Source of the DNA: Gerris lacustris
Taxonomy: Eukaryota > Arthropoda > Insecta > Hemiptera > Gerridae
Direction of reading: 5' to 3'
Assembly: GCA_951217055.1 (NCBI GenBank)
Contig: OX578281.1
Coordinates: 13,486,447-13,550,446 of the forward strand
DNA length: 64,000 bases
Position numbers and translations under genes: made by a program. Position 1 is the stretch's first letter, and every line of letters begins with the position of its first letter. This document shows, in pieces, positions 1 to 10,821 of the stretch. Below the pieces are notes generated by a model. The model worked only from the letters and a program-made list of their open reading frames with translations. It did no database searches and was not told the origin of the DNA.

Positions 1-540
1 ACAGTCGATTGAATTCAATCGACTGAATTCATTTGAATGAAAACAGTTTCATAGCGGGAATAGGGTATATGAATAAAGATAAAGACCGAGACTGAACCCG
101 CAAGTGGAATGTTTCAATCGGATGTTTTTGTTTTTAATTTAAGAGTGTTAGGGAAAGGGAACACGGTGAAGGCCGTGAAGAGCTCAGAGCTGAGGGGGGT
201 GAGAAGGCGCTTGACACTCGTTATCCCATGGCAAACTTTTCATTCGAATGAAAATATATAGACTGAGACTGAATCCAGTCGAATGTTGCATTCAGATGTT
301 TTTTGTTTTTGGGTTTGGGAAAGGAAAGACGGTGAAAGGCTCAGAGCTGAGGAGGAGTGAGAAGGTGCATGACACTTGTTATCTTGTTATACACACGTCC
401 GAATTACAACTTACAACTAATACAACTCCCAACTATTATAGACTAATATCAGTTGGATGGAAACTAGATATCCACAACCGAATGAATAAATATTTTAAAA
501 CAACTGATTAGTCGACTGTTTTCAATCGATTGGTTCCCAA
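1..540. repeat. Diverged tandem duplication of about 200 bp
   Basis: Two related blocks lie head to tail, roughly 39-225 and 247-390. Both run from an AATGAAAA start through GACTGA, TCAGATGTTTTTGTTTTT-like and GAGCTCAGAGCTGAGG-like segments to GACACTYGTTATC. Short palindromes built on CAGTCGATTG occur at 3-30 and again near 510-530, so the whole block may be one foldback element with an internal duplication. The 87-residue reading frame across 248-511 follows the repeat and resembles nothing known to me. Confidence 0.55.
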
Positions 541-646
541 CGCTACAAAGATGATTAATGTGGGCCTTTTACTACTCGAATTTATGAGAATCAAATCATA
601 GGAATTGTATTTAATATGACGTGGGAAGTCAGATTTATTCTAAATA

Positions 647-830
647 CAGTGGAGCTTCGATTATTATCTGATCGTTCAAGTACCTGAACTTACATAATGG
701 GGGGAAAAAAATCAAAAGCGCCCGCTTAATTAAATCTTATAGTGTTGTTGGCTGTATAATTATACTTTTATACTTTCTCATATAAAGAGAAAGTATTGTG
801 ATAAATTTTAAAGCGAGGGGATTAGCAGAA
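647..830 (+). mobile_element. 5' end of a pogo-like MITE plus a terminal-hairpin repeat
   Basis: A TA followed by CAGTGGAGCTTCGATTATTA starts at 647. The next about 110 bases, including a GGGGAAAAAAA run, AAAAGC and GCTGTATA, match the start of the better preserved pogo-like element at 41440. It is cut near 765. Directly after it comes ACTTTCTCATATAAAGAGAA, the hairpin that ends another repeat family (compare 21183-21211). Confidence 0.55.
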
Positions 831-1171
831 GCTAAGTTAAACCACCTTTAACTGGGATCTCTTAATCATTACTGGCTCCAGTTGATATACCCTGCAGCAA
901 GTGTTATAGTCAATTATAGCCTACTTAAAAAAGTAAAAAAACACTCTCGTCTTTGTTAAGCCTTAACAAATAACTTAGACTTTTGAATTTTAATACATTC
1001 AGTTCAAAATAAAATAATAATTTATGTTGAAATTACTAACAGGTATCCAGAATTTATTAAAAGATCATAACTGTTCACAACTATATTAAAGGGATGCTAT
1101 CAATATTTTCTTTTTAATTTCTAATACTATTAAAATGTTAATTTAATCGAATTGTTATTTTTTTTTTATAG

Positions 1172-1295
1172 AAAAAATTGGGACCAGTTTCTTGTTGAAG
1201 AAAATAGTCAAACTCCCGGATCTAGGATACCCAGTGGATGGATACTACCAGCCCCTCCGTCCAATGAAATTTGGGCTTCGTTATTGAAGAATTAA
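1172..1295 (+). CDS. Terminal coding exon of an unrecognised gene (partial)
   Basis: A T-rich tract ending in TTTTATAG at 1171 is a good splice acceptor. The first base completes a codon from an exon not in this window. The following 40 codons are open to TAA at 1293-1295 and give an unusual, conserved-looking C-terminus rich in Trp and Pro, including NWDQFLVEEN, SRIPSGWILP and APPSNEIWASLL. Several AATAAA signals follow from 1514. The composition is unlike the surrounding AT-rich repeats, and no related copy is seen elsewhere in the window, which favours a real host exon over a transposon. I cannot name the family with confidence. No matching upstream exon was recognised in 1-1171, so the rest of the gene probably lies to the left of the window. 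It could instead be a processed or orphaned exon. Confidence 0.6.
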
Positions 1296-1513
1296 TTTAA
1301 TTTTTTTTCTAACAAAATTTACTTTTGTAGTTTTTTAACATTATTAACTATTTTAATTACCATTTTTGTATTTAACTTAGAATATTGCAATTTACCTTGG
1401 TAAAAAGATGTTATATTTTGTGTAATTAAACTTTTTTCTTTTATTACATTTTAGTTTTTAATTCATGGTAGAAGAAACTACTATTTTATTTCTTTTACCA
1501 AACAACCTTATTT

Positions 1514-1545
1514 AATAAATAATTTAATAAATAATATAATAAATA
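1514..1545 (+). promoter_or_regulatory. Candidate polyadenylation signals of the terminal exon
   Basis: AATAAA appears at 1514-1519 and is repeated in the overlapping AATAAATAATATAATAAA run, about 220-250 bp after the stop codon at 1295. The region between is T-rich, as expected for an insect 3' UTR. Confidence 0.4.
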
Positions 1546-1549
1546 TTGA

Positions 1550-2790
1550 AACCGGAGTTGTAGATTAGTTACTAGTCTGATGTTAAAAGTGGTCTATAGA
1601 ATTGAGTGGAAGGCTAGAGTCCAAGGAGAAAGTGCTGACGCAAGGGTTGGTTGCCCCGCCACGTGTCCTGTTCATGGAGCGGATCAGGGTTCTCTTTGTG
1701 TCCAGCCCTCCTAGTTTTTTTTTTTTTAGATCAATATAGTTTTTTAGTAGTAATAAGTCAATCATTTGTCTTCAATAATCCACCCATTCAAACTATTCAC
1801 TCATCACCGATCATCAGCCCGTAAAAACTGGTGGTAGTGTTGGTGGAATTAAATAAAATTCTCATTGAATAGATGAAGACAGTCTTTACGTTACGTACTT
1901 GTACGTGTACCAGTTAAGATTCATATGCAAATTCCATCAAAAAGAAGATAAACCAGCGCTTTTGGCTAAAAAGATAAGACTTTGCTTACTTTTCTGGTAA
2001 ATTAACTTAAAAGGTGTAGTTCAAGGCTTCCTTACTAAAAAATGTTGTAGCATTGCAAAAAGGACTAAAGAATAATATGTAATTTTTAAAATATTTAATT
2101 TTACACCAAAAAAAATCCTGGTGGAGTTCAAACTGTATCTATCCCTTATGTTCGACGTTTACTAGTTCTAGAATTTGAATTTTTGATTTAGTAAAATAAT
2201 TTCTAGTACTTTACTTTGAAGAATAATAATAAATATATTGGCCATGTATGAGTAATCAGCTTACACAATGGGTCAACCTGGAGGAAGAAAATTTAAATAA
2301 TAGGAGAGTTCGTTCCCTAGCACATCCCAGCTGTATCAAGATGGCACAATTTGTAAAGTTTGTTTTAGCTAAAACTTTTGAACCATTTATTATAATGTAA
2401 AACAAAAACCTTCATAAGCATTTTTTTTATACAAAAAAAAACATTGAAACTATTCTGAAGTGTAAAGCCCACGCATTTTTTTCATTGATTTGTTAAAAAA
2501 ATAGAAGGGGTAGAAATTAAAAATGCACTTTTTAAGGACACATTGCACAAAGATAAATTGGTACAAAAAAAAACAAATTTATATTAGTACTCAGGGCATC
2601 CTCCTTCTTCATTTAACACCTCACAAGATGCATTTCTGTAAAAAAAAAAACACTTCAACCCCTAGATTTTAAGGGATGATTATTTAGGGCTTCTTTATTG
2701 CTGAATTTCCCTTTGTTGAATTGAATCCAGGCCCCCGGTAGTAGGGACATCTGGTTAATCCATACGGACATCTGGTTAATCTATGCGGAC
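1550..2790. other. Gene-free AT-rich stretch
   Basis: No exon, RNA gene or clear repeat border was recognised. A GC-richer patch at about 1630-1710 ends in a T-tract and may be a decayed retroposon. ACATCTGGTTAATC occurs twice at 2748-2780 as a short tandem duplication. Confidence 0.4.
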
Positions 2791-2815
2791 CTCAATAAAT
2801 TTCTAATAACATTCC

Positions 2816-3420
2816 ATGAAATAGAGTGCATAAAAGTGTCTTGACTAACATCAAGCTAAAAATTTGTGTATAAGTTAATCTTTTAGTGCCTTTTAAGAAT
2901 AAGTCAGTGGTCGGCCGAGTTCGTCAGAGGGACAGCTTAGCAATAGGCATTTGAAAAAAATAAACAGGAGGAGAGCTCACAACGTCCCACCAGTTATGGC
3001 GGACAATGTGATTTTCATGGTCCTCAGTACAAAATAAGTTAAGGCTGAAAATCAAGATGATGTTAGGTAGTTCCTTGGTAGGTTATTCAAATATTACTCC
3101 AGATTGATCACCTATCAAGGGACAAATTAACATCAACTTGATTTTTCACCTCAAAATTAACATCAACTTGATTTTCACCTCAAAATTAACATCAACTTGA
3201 TTTTCACCTCAAAATTAACATCAACTTGATTTTCACCTCAAAATCAACATCAACTTGATTTCCACCTCAAAATCAACATCAACTTGATTTCCACCTCAAA
3301 ATTAACATTAACTTGATTTCCACCTCAAAATCAACATCAACTTGATTTTCACCTCAAAATCAACATCAACTTGATTTTCACCTCAAATTAACATCAATAT
3401 GATTTTGAAGAATAAACTTG
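2816..3420. mobile_element. Foldback MITE, family A, with expanded interior
   Basis: The left arm matches the intact copy at 51623-52197: AAAAGTGTCTTGACTAACAT, then CCTTTTAAGAATA, AGCAATAGGCATTTGAAAAA and GGAGAGC in the same order. The centre contains TCACCTATCAAGGGACAAATT as in the other copies. The right arm is not present; in its place the first bases after the centre have been multiplied into the minisatellite annotated separately. The element is old, with many substitutions. Confidence 0.75.
3123..3400. repeat. 29-bp minisatellite, about nine units
   Basis: The unit contains ATTAACATCAACTTGATTTT followed by CACCTCAAA. Units are nearly identical, differing mainly by T/C at two positions. 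The unit corresponds to the start of the right half of family A foldbacks (compare 51935-51970, where a similar segment occurs once), so the array seems to have grown inside the element. Confidence 0.9.
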
Positions 3421-3424
3421 ATTA

Positions 3425-6400
3425 ATTAAAAGTTCTTTCATGCCGCTTGAACACAAATGCCATGTAGAGAGAAGACTTATTATTTAGTATACAGGTAAGT
3501 TAGAGGAGGATGGTAAGTCAATTTGAGTTCAACTTGATACCTGTGGTATAAGAATATAGGTCTTACCAGAAGAACGCATGCTGTAATTCTGCAAAAATGA
3601 TAATTGCATTTCTGTTGGAAAATATTTTAACTAAACTACACAGAAAGCAACAACGCAATTTTGATAATTAATTACCTATAAAAAAAGGTATATTTACAAA
3701 TTTGAGTTAAAATAATACATTTTTTTTTAATAATAAATAAATATTTGGGTACAAAACTTTAAAAATAAAACAACAAGATAACAGAAAGAAACAAAAAATT
3801 TAATAAATAAATCAATTTTATTAAAAAAAAAATAAATAAATAAATAAATAATTAAGCCAAGAAAAAGTAAATTAAATAGTTAAAGGATTCAAAACTAATG
3901 TAGAGAAAAAAAAAAAAATAATAAAATAAATAAATAAAAGATCATTAGATTAACCAAAATTATAAATTAATAATTATATTTTTTAAATGATAAATCAATA
4001 GTGTTATAAAGTGACTGCATTTTTAATGCCACATAAGCAAAATAGATAAAGTTAGTTAACTTTGAGAATATACCTATGAATAAAGGACAAGGCTTATCAT
4101 TTTGATAACTACGCCAATGTCAAGAATGAGCAACTTGTGGGCCAAATACAGTGAAACTTGGTCTTTTCAGAGGTAAAATATATTATAAAAAAAGTTTTTT
4201 TTTTTTTTTTAGTAAGGTATTATATTTTTTTTTTTTTTTTTTGCTAATAGTAATATAATATAAAGGGGAAGTTTGAATTTAAGCAGTTTTAAAACTAATT
4301 TCTTGCTAGATATGACCATTGATATAGAGGAAGTGATTTAACCGATTTCTGAAGTTTCTGTCAGTATTATCTAGCAAAGCAACTGGTAAGCAGGCCAATT
4401 CGTCGTAAATATTGTTCTTCAGGGGTTGTTGTAAGCAACATCCTTCCACTACCTCCTTAGAAGCCTTGAAACACAATATTTGAGAAGAGTAAGCCAGCAT
4501 ACTGATTGCTATACTAGAGAGAGTTTACAGAAATCGGTTATATCAGTGGATCGACATCAATGGTTGTCACTTATAAGATATTATTTTTAAAACTACATTT
4601 CGAGGGTAGTTCGATCGACGCCAATGGGTTAAAGAGAGATAAAAAATTGGCCAATATGGATATTGGCAGGTGCATAAGAATAATTATGGCGCTGGGTTGT
4701 TGACCCCTGTCCTAGATACTTTGGTACAAGTGTGGTACCAGCCCTGTCCAACTCCCTAGGCTGGGGTTTGCCATCCTTGGCCTGATGGTACTGCGCTCCC
4801 AGCACAGTTAAAAGTGGAACTAATGGGACAAACAAACTACAAACGAAAACTTGTAATCGCCATTTTCTTTTAACCGGCTCCGACTTGTGTCTTCTTGTGC
4901 TCTTATCATAAAGTTTTTGTTTTCTACTTCTTTCAAAATGTCTTGTCTTATAATGTATTTGGCTGCTCAAGTAAATAACCTTTGGTGAAATGCTTTCGCT
5001 CTAACCTCAGGATAAAACAAGGTAGGTTAGTTATATAATTTTTTGTAAACCTGAAGTGAATGTCCCACTCGAAAGTACTGTTTTACAAAAGGGATGTTAT
5101 CTCTCAAATGTTTAAATCATACACATAAAATCTTTCAAATGTATAAATGATACAAATGTAAAGTTTCAGTAATTGGTTGAACACGTTAATTGTAATAATT
5201 ATACATGTTTTGAGTAGCTGATGTCAAGTTCAGTTATACTGCCGAGTGTTTTTTGAGATTAAAAAACATAACTTAATTACAGACAATGCTTCAAACTTTG
5301 TTCAAGGCTCGATTCTGTCCTTAGGACAGCGTGGTCAGAATAAAATTATGAGGTTTGATCCTAGGTTAGAGGTGGTTGGTTCTAAATCTCGGCCTGACAC
5401 ATACAATATGAATTTACCTGTAGATTATATGTATAAGATTATATTATACTTCATTCCCTCTAGTCTCATTCAAACCTTATTTGATATTTGTGAAGCAAAA
5501 ATTTAATATCCGTACATGATAATAGTATGAGCAAAGTTCTGCATTTATTGGTGGATAACACACCTGAACAGACTAATGAGTGAGAGAACGTCCATGCCAG
5601 GAATTTGAGGAAAACAAACATTTTGTCTGGACAATAAGTTCTATTTTTTATTTCATCTATATTTATATAATTGTTTTTATTTTGCAAATGGTGGTTGGAA
5701 CCTACTGACGGAACTTCAAAATCAGTATGGATCTGACTCGCCCTGCAAGTGGAAGGAAGTGTTTTTAGGAGGTATTAGTACCTCAAAACACGCATAAAGC
5801 ATTTTTAAACCCTTCCACGTTAAAAAAAAAAATTAACAAATAATATTCACTAAATTTCATTCACTAACATTAAATTCAACCAAATTTCTGTAAATTGACT
5901 TTTCTTTTTATGATAAGGGTATTTTTACTGCTTAACTATGTATTTAACCTTATTGTACCATTTATGTGAATAGAACAGTTTTTTAAAATTTTATTTCTAT
6001 ACCCTTCCAAATATTTTTAATCAAATTTATTTTAGAAGTTGGTTGTTCTGCTTAATACTGAGGGAATATTTGAATAATTGATACAAGTTAATTAATTGTT
6101 AATTTTTTTTTTCAAAAATTCAATTTGCTGAATTTGTAATTTCATTTTCCTTTAACTATCCTAGATGATTATTTAATATACTTAATATTTCAAGGCAATG
6201 AAATATTATGATCATATGCTCATAATATTTCAAGTACATTTAATATCTTTTAAATGGGTAAAAACAATAAATTAATATTCCAATTAGGAATAGGAAGGAG
6301 AAAATAATATAGCTTAATATTTTTTATTTGAAATTCCCTGATTTTTTTCAAGAATTAGTTCCTCTTTTTTCTGTTGCTGGGGGCGCACCACTGTATTTCT

Positions 6401-6630
6401 CCCACTCTAACCTTGTGAAAGCTTGTTGGAGAGAGGAGATGACTATCCTGTATCTCTGTGTGGTACCATCCTTAAAATAAATCCGAGTCTCTATTTCTTG
6501 ATGCAAGTATAATAAATAAAATTATTTTCTTAGTATCACCACTCAGAACTTAGTTTTATCCCCATTTTTAACATTTTTGCTTGGGGAAATCACAGGCAAA
6601 TAGAGTTAATGGGTTAAACCAATGGCAATC
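3425..6630. other. AT-rich stretch without recognised genes
   Basis: Long A/T runs and AAATAAATAAAT-type simple sequence dominate 3720-4260. At 4690-4715 GGTTGTTGACCCCTGTC looks like one end of a hAT-type element, but no partner end was found. The minus-strand frame at 4629-4970 (113 residues, many Lys/Arg at its start) overlaps that end and has no recognisable domain. At 5700-6630 nothing stands out. Confidence 0.4.
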
Positions 6631-6639
6631 CATGCCTAC

Positions 6640-8040
6640 AAAGAGCTACACTGGGCTTTCAGATAGACCAAGCAGGAGTGGATATCAATTTAGTCCACAC
6701 ATCCCAGTAAGAATGCTTCATAGAAAATCAGTCAAAAGATGACAGGATTGTTTTTAGAGTGAAAGGAGTGATCTGGTAAGACCCTAAGATGGTTTCTTGG
6801 ATCATCATTTTTCAACCTATGATCATCAAATTGTTCACACCTCAACCACTGTTCCATATTCTATGGAGATCTAAATCCATAGGAAAAAGTCCTTTTTTGA
6901 ATTTTTCACTTCTTGTGGCGAGCCAGCAACAGGTTCTGGTGTAATTGGGATCAAACTATTTGTTCTACCCTGCTAAGTTTCCAAAGAGTTTTGAGATATC
7001 TTCTGCACTCAGCAACCAGCTTAGATACACCTTGGTGCAATCACAGTGTTGATCGCTGTTTGGCGAGTATATACTAATTTGTCAGTCAGGTTATTCATAT
7101 TTAGGATAATTTGAGCATTGCATATATTTCCGCCAGAAATACAGTGGCATCTTTGCACAAGCTCACATTGGGTTTTTTTTTTTTTTTTTTTATTCCGGGG
7201 GGCTTTTACATCCGAAGACGCAGGCCACTTAGGTGGGCCCATTGAACAAACCCGGGTTAGGGACTGAAATCTTCACACTCATACTCGTGTATGAAGATAT
7301 GATTGTTAACCATGAGTCTGACTCCTGAGGAGTGTCATCATCATGGTTTCCAGGCCGAAACCTGGTGGCGCCACTCTTTCGAGGAGCTTCCCATTTGTTT
7401 AAACAATGCTGGGTGGACATTGAGCGAGGGGCCTGGTCCGGTAATCGAACCCAGAGCTGCGGTCACCTTTTGACCCGACTTGATGCTGCTTAACTTGCGT
7501 TATTGCACGGCAAGGGCTCTAGCCTCCGAGCCACCCAGGCCCATTGGGGTTTAACAGAGAAAACCCAAGTCCCTGATAATTCCTCAATTCGAGACCAATC
7601 GGTAAACCACATCTCTTCCTGGTGGCATTTGAGTATCATCTCCAGGTTCCCAGTCTTGTCTAGAAGGAAGAAGATACTCTCAGCTAATGTAAGAATTTCT
7701 GCAATATAATTCAATATTACACAATGAACTCTGTCATTATCTTGGCGTATGTAATGTTGATGCAATATCCTAGTCATAAAACAATACAGTAGAGGCGATA
7801 TGAAGCTAGCATAGCTTTGAACTTCAGATATATCTCTAATGGTGGTAAGCATATCCTAGCCTCTGCAGGCAGGATTGGTGTAGTTTTTATTGCCTAGAGT
7901 TATCCTTGGCTCCAGACAGCACATGCGTAGGAGAGAATTGGCCTCACCAGGATAGATCCAGAGCAGTATTTTAGGTTGTAATCCCCAGGTAGGACCAATA
8001 GCCTTCAGACCCAAAAGGCCACTATCACTATAGCTTCTCC
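6640..8040 (-). mobile_element. Degenerate non-LTR retrotransposon with RNase H remains
   Basis: Read on the minus strand, 8040-7900 yields fragments such as TWGLQPKILLWIY and VRPILSYACAVW, typical of the region after the reverse-transcriptase palm in Jockey/R1/LOA-type elements. Near 7610, WFTDWSRIEELSGTWVF is a decayed copy of the TDGS...GxG motif that carries the first catalytic Asp of RNase H. Further on, ECRRYLKTLWKLSRVE agrees with the later part of such domains. Stops and frameshifts are frequent, so this is a fossil. A tRNA-derived SINE has split it at 7171-7560. The exact clade cannot be decided by eye. Confidence 0.7.
7171..7560 (-). mobile_element. tRNA-derived SINE (family S1), inserted in the LINE fossil
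   Basis: On the minus strand the head at about 7550-7440 has an A-box-like TGGCTCGGAGGCTAGAGC and a B-box-like GGGTTCGATTACC, followed by a GC-richer body and ending in an A-run (the T-run at 7171-7190 on the plus strand). The flanks CACATTGGGTTT and CCCATTGGGGTTT look like a slightly diverged target duplication. A second copy in the same orientation lies at 43634-43870, sharing GGGGGGCTTTTACA, CACTTAGGTGGGCCCAT and TTAACTTGCGTTATYGCACG. Confidence 0.8.
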
Positions 8041-8297
8041 TAAAGATGAAGTTTACATGTCAGTGTTTTATCCAAGATTACACTGTTATGTTTTTCATAT
8101 TTCCCGCCTTTTGTGTGTTTGCATTTCAAAGGTTGTATAACCTTCCTGTTTTTGCTCTCATTTTTATGTTTTATCCATGAGACGTTTGTAGTATTTAATT
8201 GACGTTCTTTTCAATAAATCTTGAATAAACTTGTTAAATCTTAAGACGACGGTATTTTATTAAAAAGTTTTAGTGTTTAAAACCTATATGATCTACA

Positions 8298-8313
8298 GGT
8301 TATGGGCCCAGGA
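8298..8313 (+). promoter_or_regulatory. Copia-type primer-binding site
   Basis: GGTTATGGGCCCAGGA starts immediately after the LTR terminal CA. Copia elements prime from an internal fragment of initiator-Met tRNA with this kind of sequence, rather than from the tRNA 3' end. Its position one base from the LTR edge supports both calls. Confidence 0.75.
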
Positions 8314-8401
8314 CCCTTTTAACTCGGTAATAATTGACATTTAAGGACGTAAAGGTTACATATCATGTTCTTTTGGTTTGAGTAACTTTTTATGACTAAA
8401 A

Positions 8402-8704
8402 ATGAGTGTGAATAGTGAAGAAATGAAGTTTAAAAAACTAAATGGTGATAAGTATTTTAAATGGAGCATAAAAACTAAGGCTCTCCTAACACAGAAAGGT
8501 TGCTGGGAAGCAGTAGACCCAGGTTTTGGAGATGACAAAAGCCTGCTAGAAGCTAATCATAAAAAGGTAAACCAAACAGCTTTAGCAGTACTTTTTCTTT
8601 TAGCAGTAATTCCCCGTCCTACTGACCACGCCCTGAGTCCCTTACATGCATATGTTCAAGCAATTCTTGAATTAAAGGAAGAGCACATTATAAGTGTCTT
8701 ATAA
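8402..8704 (+). pseudogene. Truncated copia-type gag fragment
   Basis: One hundred codons are open from ATG to a stop at the element's breakpoint. The start, FKKLNGDKYFKWSIKTKALL followed by GCWEAVD, fits the N-terminal gag domain of copia elements (Lys-Leu-Asn-Gly, then a Trp, then Leu-rich helix and a WxxV). The next segment, KKVNQTALAVLFLLAV, is also typical. Residues after about 80 no longer look like gag. The zinc knuckle and everything after it is missing, so no functional product is expected. Confidence 0.75.
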
Positions 8705-8970
8705 ATGGTCATTCACAATATGTAAAACTCTAAAAACAATTTTGACTTTTAAAACGTTTTCAGGACCAGAAAACATCATTAATATTTATTCTATCTACTA
8801 AATAGTTCACTTAGGGAATAATAATAACAATAGAATTAGTGTTTGTAAAATCAAAAGGTTGGAGGCAATATCTTGCGAACGCTAAAGCTCAATTTTCTCA
8901 GTTAACCTTCTAAGAGTAATATAAATAAAAAATTATCATTCATCTTTCTTCAGTTAATCCCTAAATTTTC

Positions 8971-9513
8971 TAATTATTATTTTTCTTCTTGGGCTACAGG
9001 AATGCTCATTAAAAACTTGACTATTTTTTTATATATTTCATGCAAATGTTTGCCCTTACCAGGCCATCATCGGGCCTTTTTTTAAGTATTAAGAGTGGTA
9101 ATAATTTCCAATCTCTTATTAACAAATAGTAGATGATCTCATAAAAAAGGGAAGTAGCCTTCTACTACAAGCATTCACCAGTTACTCCAGTAACTGTGAA
9201 TTCACAAGTTATTCCAGTAACTGTGAATTCACCAGTTAACCCAGTAACTGTGAATTCACCAGTTACTCCAGTAACTCTGAATTCACCAGTTACTAGAGTA
9301 ACTGGTGAATGCTTGAAGTAGAAGGGTGCTTCCCTTTTTTTCTGAGAACATGTATCATTTGAAAATGATTACCACTCTTAATACTACAGATAACTCAGAT
9401 AAAGAGCTGATGATGCCCTGGTAAGAGCGAAAATTTGCACGAAATAAATAAAAAAGCAGTCAAGTTTTTGTTGAGCATCCCTGTAGCCCAAGAAGAAGAA
9501 GAAAAAAATAATT
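8971..9513. repeat. Inverted pair with hammerhead-like motif, pair 1
   Basis: The arms run inward from TCTTCTTGGGCTACAGG at 8984-9000 and from CTGTAGCCCAAGAAGAAGAA at 9481. They continue through AAAAACTTGACT, a motif block, CTCTTAATACT and AAGGGAAG. In the right arm CTGATGA lies at 9407-9413, followed by T, a short hairpin with loop GGTA, and GAAA at 9429-9432. The left arm has the same block on the minus strand with changes (CGATGATGG). The centre is the 27-bp minisatellite at 9174-9308. The tail position and motif suggest Penelope-like element 3' ends. Confidence 0.75.
9174..9308. repeat. 27-bp minisatellite of self-complementary units
   Basis: Five units related to TTCACCAGTTACTCCAGTAA plus CTGTGAA. 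Each unit is itself nearly palindromic (TTCACAGTTACTGG against CCAGTAACTGTGAA), so the array can form many alternative hairpins. It fills the centre of the larger inverted pair. Confidence 0.9.
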
Positions 9514-10602
9514 AATAAAATCAATAAATATTAAATAATTATTTGATCGCTATAGGAGGACAGTCATAATATAAATATATATATTTTTTTAGATATCAAT
9601 GCTAATAACTATCTAACTACTTTCCTTGGCAAAAAAAAACAAAAAACAAACAAAAATAAAAAATAACTCTTCAGTTCGTGACAATAATAATAGGTGTAAA
9701 TTATCACTCAAATAAAAAAAAATAATAATAATAATTAAATTTAAAAAATAAAAACATAATTAATTAAGCATAAAAAATAAAATTAGAGGTTTATCTAAAT
9801 ATCACAAGGAGGCTCATTAATAAATTAATCTCACTGGGGTGTCCAAATGAGAATTTGTTAACACGAGTCATAATAAGATTGTCAATCATTACAAAAAAAT
9901 AAATAAAATAAAATAAAAAATGTAAAATTACTAGAAAAAATGATAATTTTTTAAATTTAAATTGTAGTAAAAAAACATATAACGTTTAAAACAAATAAAA
10001 CTTAAATGAAATCTGAACTTTATACATTGTTTACAATTTGCGAGGCTTTGTAAAAAAAAGAAGACAACTTAATATGACTCAAGTCAACCAACTCTTAAAA
10101 AAAATAACATTGTACTCACGCTTTTGTAACAATAAATATAAATATCATTATAGTTTTTTTGTTTTTGTTTTAATAATTTAATTATTTTTTTTGGCATTAC
10201 CTCAACAATACCCTAATTTGGCAAATATAAAGCTGAACAAAAAAATAAATAACACATATTAATCTTTTTCCATAATACAACTTGTAAATTATGGGTTAAT
10301 CGTGTGCCGTTCATTTTTTTTTTCTTGTCGATACAAGTCATGGGTAAATTGTATGCCGTTAAAAGTACCAAGAGCTATTGTTGTTAAAAAAAAAAGTCAA
10401 TTGTGTGCGAATTAAAATGCCCATCATAATCATAATTTCTTTTTTAAAAAGAATAATATATCATTTTAATAAAATACTAGATTATCTAGTAAAAACTGAG
10501 AAAATTTTAAATGTAAAAAAAAACTTTTGCTGAATTCTTTGTTCAGTGCTTTAACAAAGTGATTGTAAGGTTTTTAAAATATAAAAGTTAAGAATAAAAG
10601 TC
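9514..10602. other. AT-rich gene-free stretch
   Basis: A-rich and AATAATAA-type simple sequence with no exon or transposon border recognised. TGTGCCGTTCA / TGTATGCCGTTAAAA at 10303 and 10350 is a short local duplication. Confidence 0.4.
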
Positions 10603-10821
10603 CTTTTTAAAAAGATTTTTTATTACATCAAAGCTTTCGCCCAGGGAACCTGAGCTTCTTCAGTGATAGTCTACAAATACATAAAAATATAAAGATAGAA
10701 GTAAATTAAGAAACGACAAAACTTTCTATCTTTATATTTTTATGTATTTGTAGATTATCACTGAAGAAGCTCAGGTTCCCTGGGTGAAAGCTTTGATGTA
10801 ATAAAAAATCTTTTTAAAGAT
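10603..10821. repeat. Inverted pair with hammerhead-like motif, pair 2
   Basis: Arms of about 98 bp at 10603-10701 and 10724-10821 are almost identical in inverse orientation, with a spacer of about 22 bases. On the plus strand CTGAAGA lies at 10761-10767, followed by one A, a 7-bp hairpin (GCTCAGG against CCTGGGT, loop TT or TTC) and GAAA at 10786-10789. On the minus strand the same block reads from 10663 to 10635 with a fully paired GCTCAGG/CCTGGGC stem. This is the cleanest pair of the family in the window. Confidence 0.85.

Larger units (their letters stand above)
8084..8704 (+). mobile_element. 5' part of a Ty1/copia-type LTR retrotransposon
   Basis: A putative 5' LTR runs from TGTTATG at 8084 to CTACA at 8297 (about 214 bp). 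It contains AATAAA signals near 8212 and 8223. Directly after the LTR comes GGTTATGGGCCCAGGA, which matches the unusual internal initiator-Met tRNA primer-binding site known from copia. A gag-like frame opens at 8402. The element stops near 8705; no protease, integrase, reverse transcriptase or 3' LTR is seen, so it is truncated. Confidence 0.8.

Noticed and set aside
248..511. 87-residue frame at the left edge
   Set aside because: It follows the duplicated repeat block and has no recognisable features.
3123..3400. Possible CRISPR-like array
   Set aside because: Units are contiguous with no spacers, in a eukaryotic genome; it is a minisatellite. The same holds for 9174-9308 and 54943-55110.
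4629..4970. 113-residue minus-strand frame, basic N-terminus
   Set aside because: No recognisable domain, no splice context, and it overlaps what looks like a hAT-type end.
10761..10789. Canonical hammerhead ribozyme
   Set aside because: The CUGANGA and GAAA boxes are present, but one extra base precedes helix II in all copies and I could not define the cleavage site and helices I and III; kept only as hammerhead-like.
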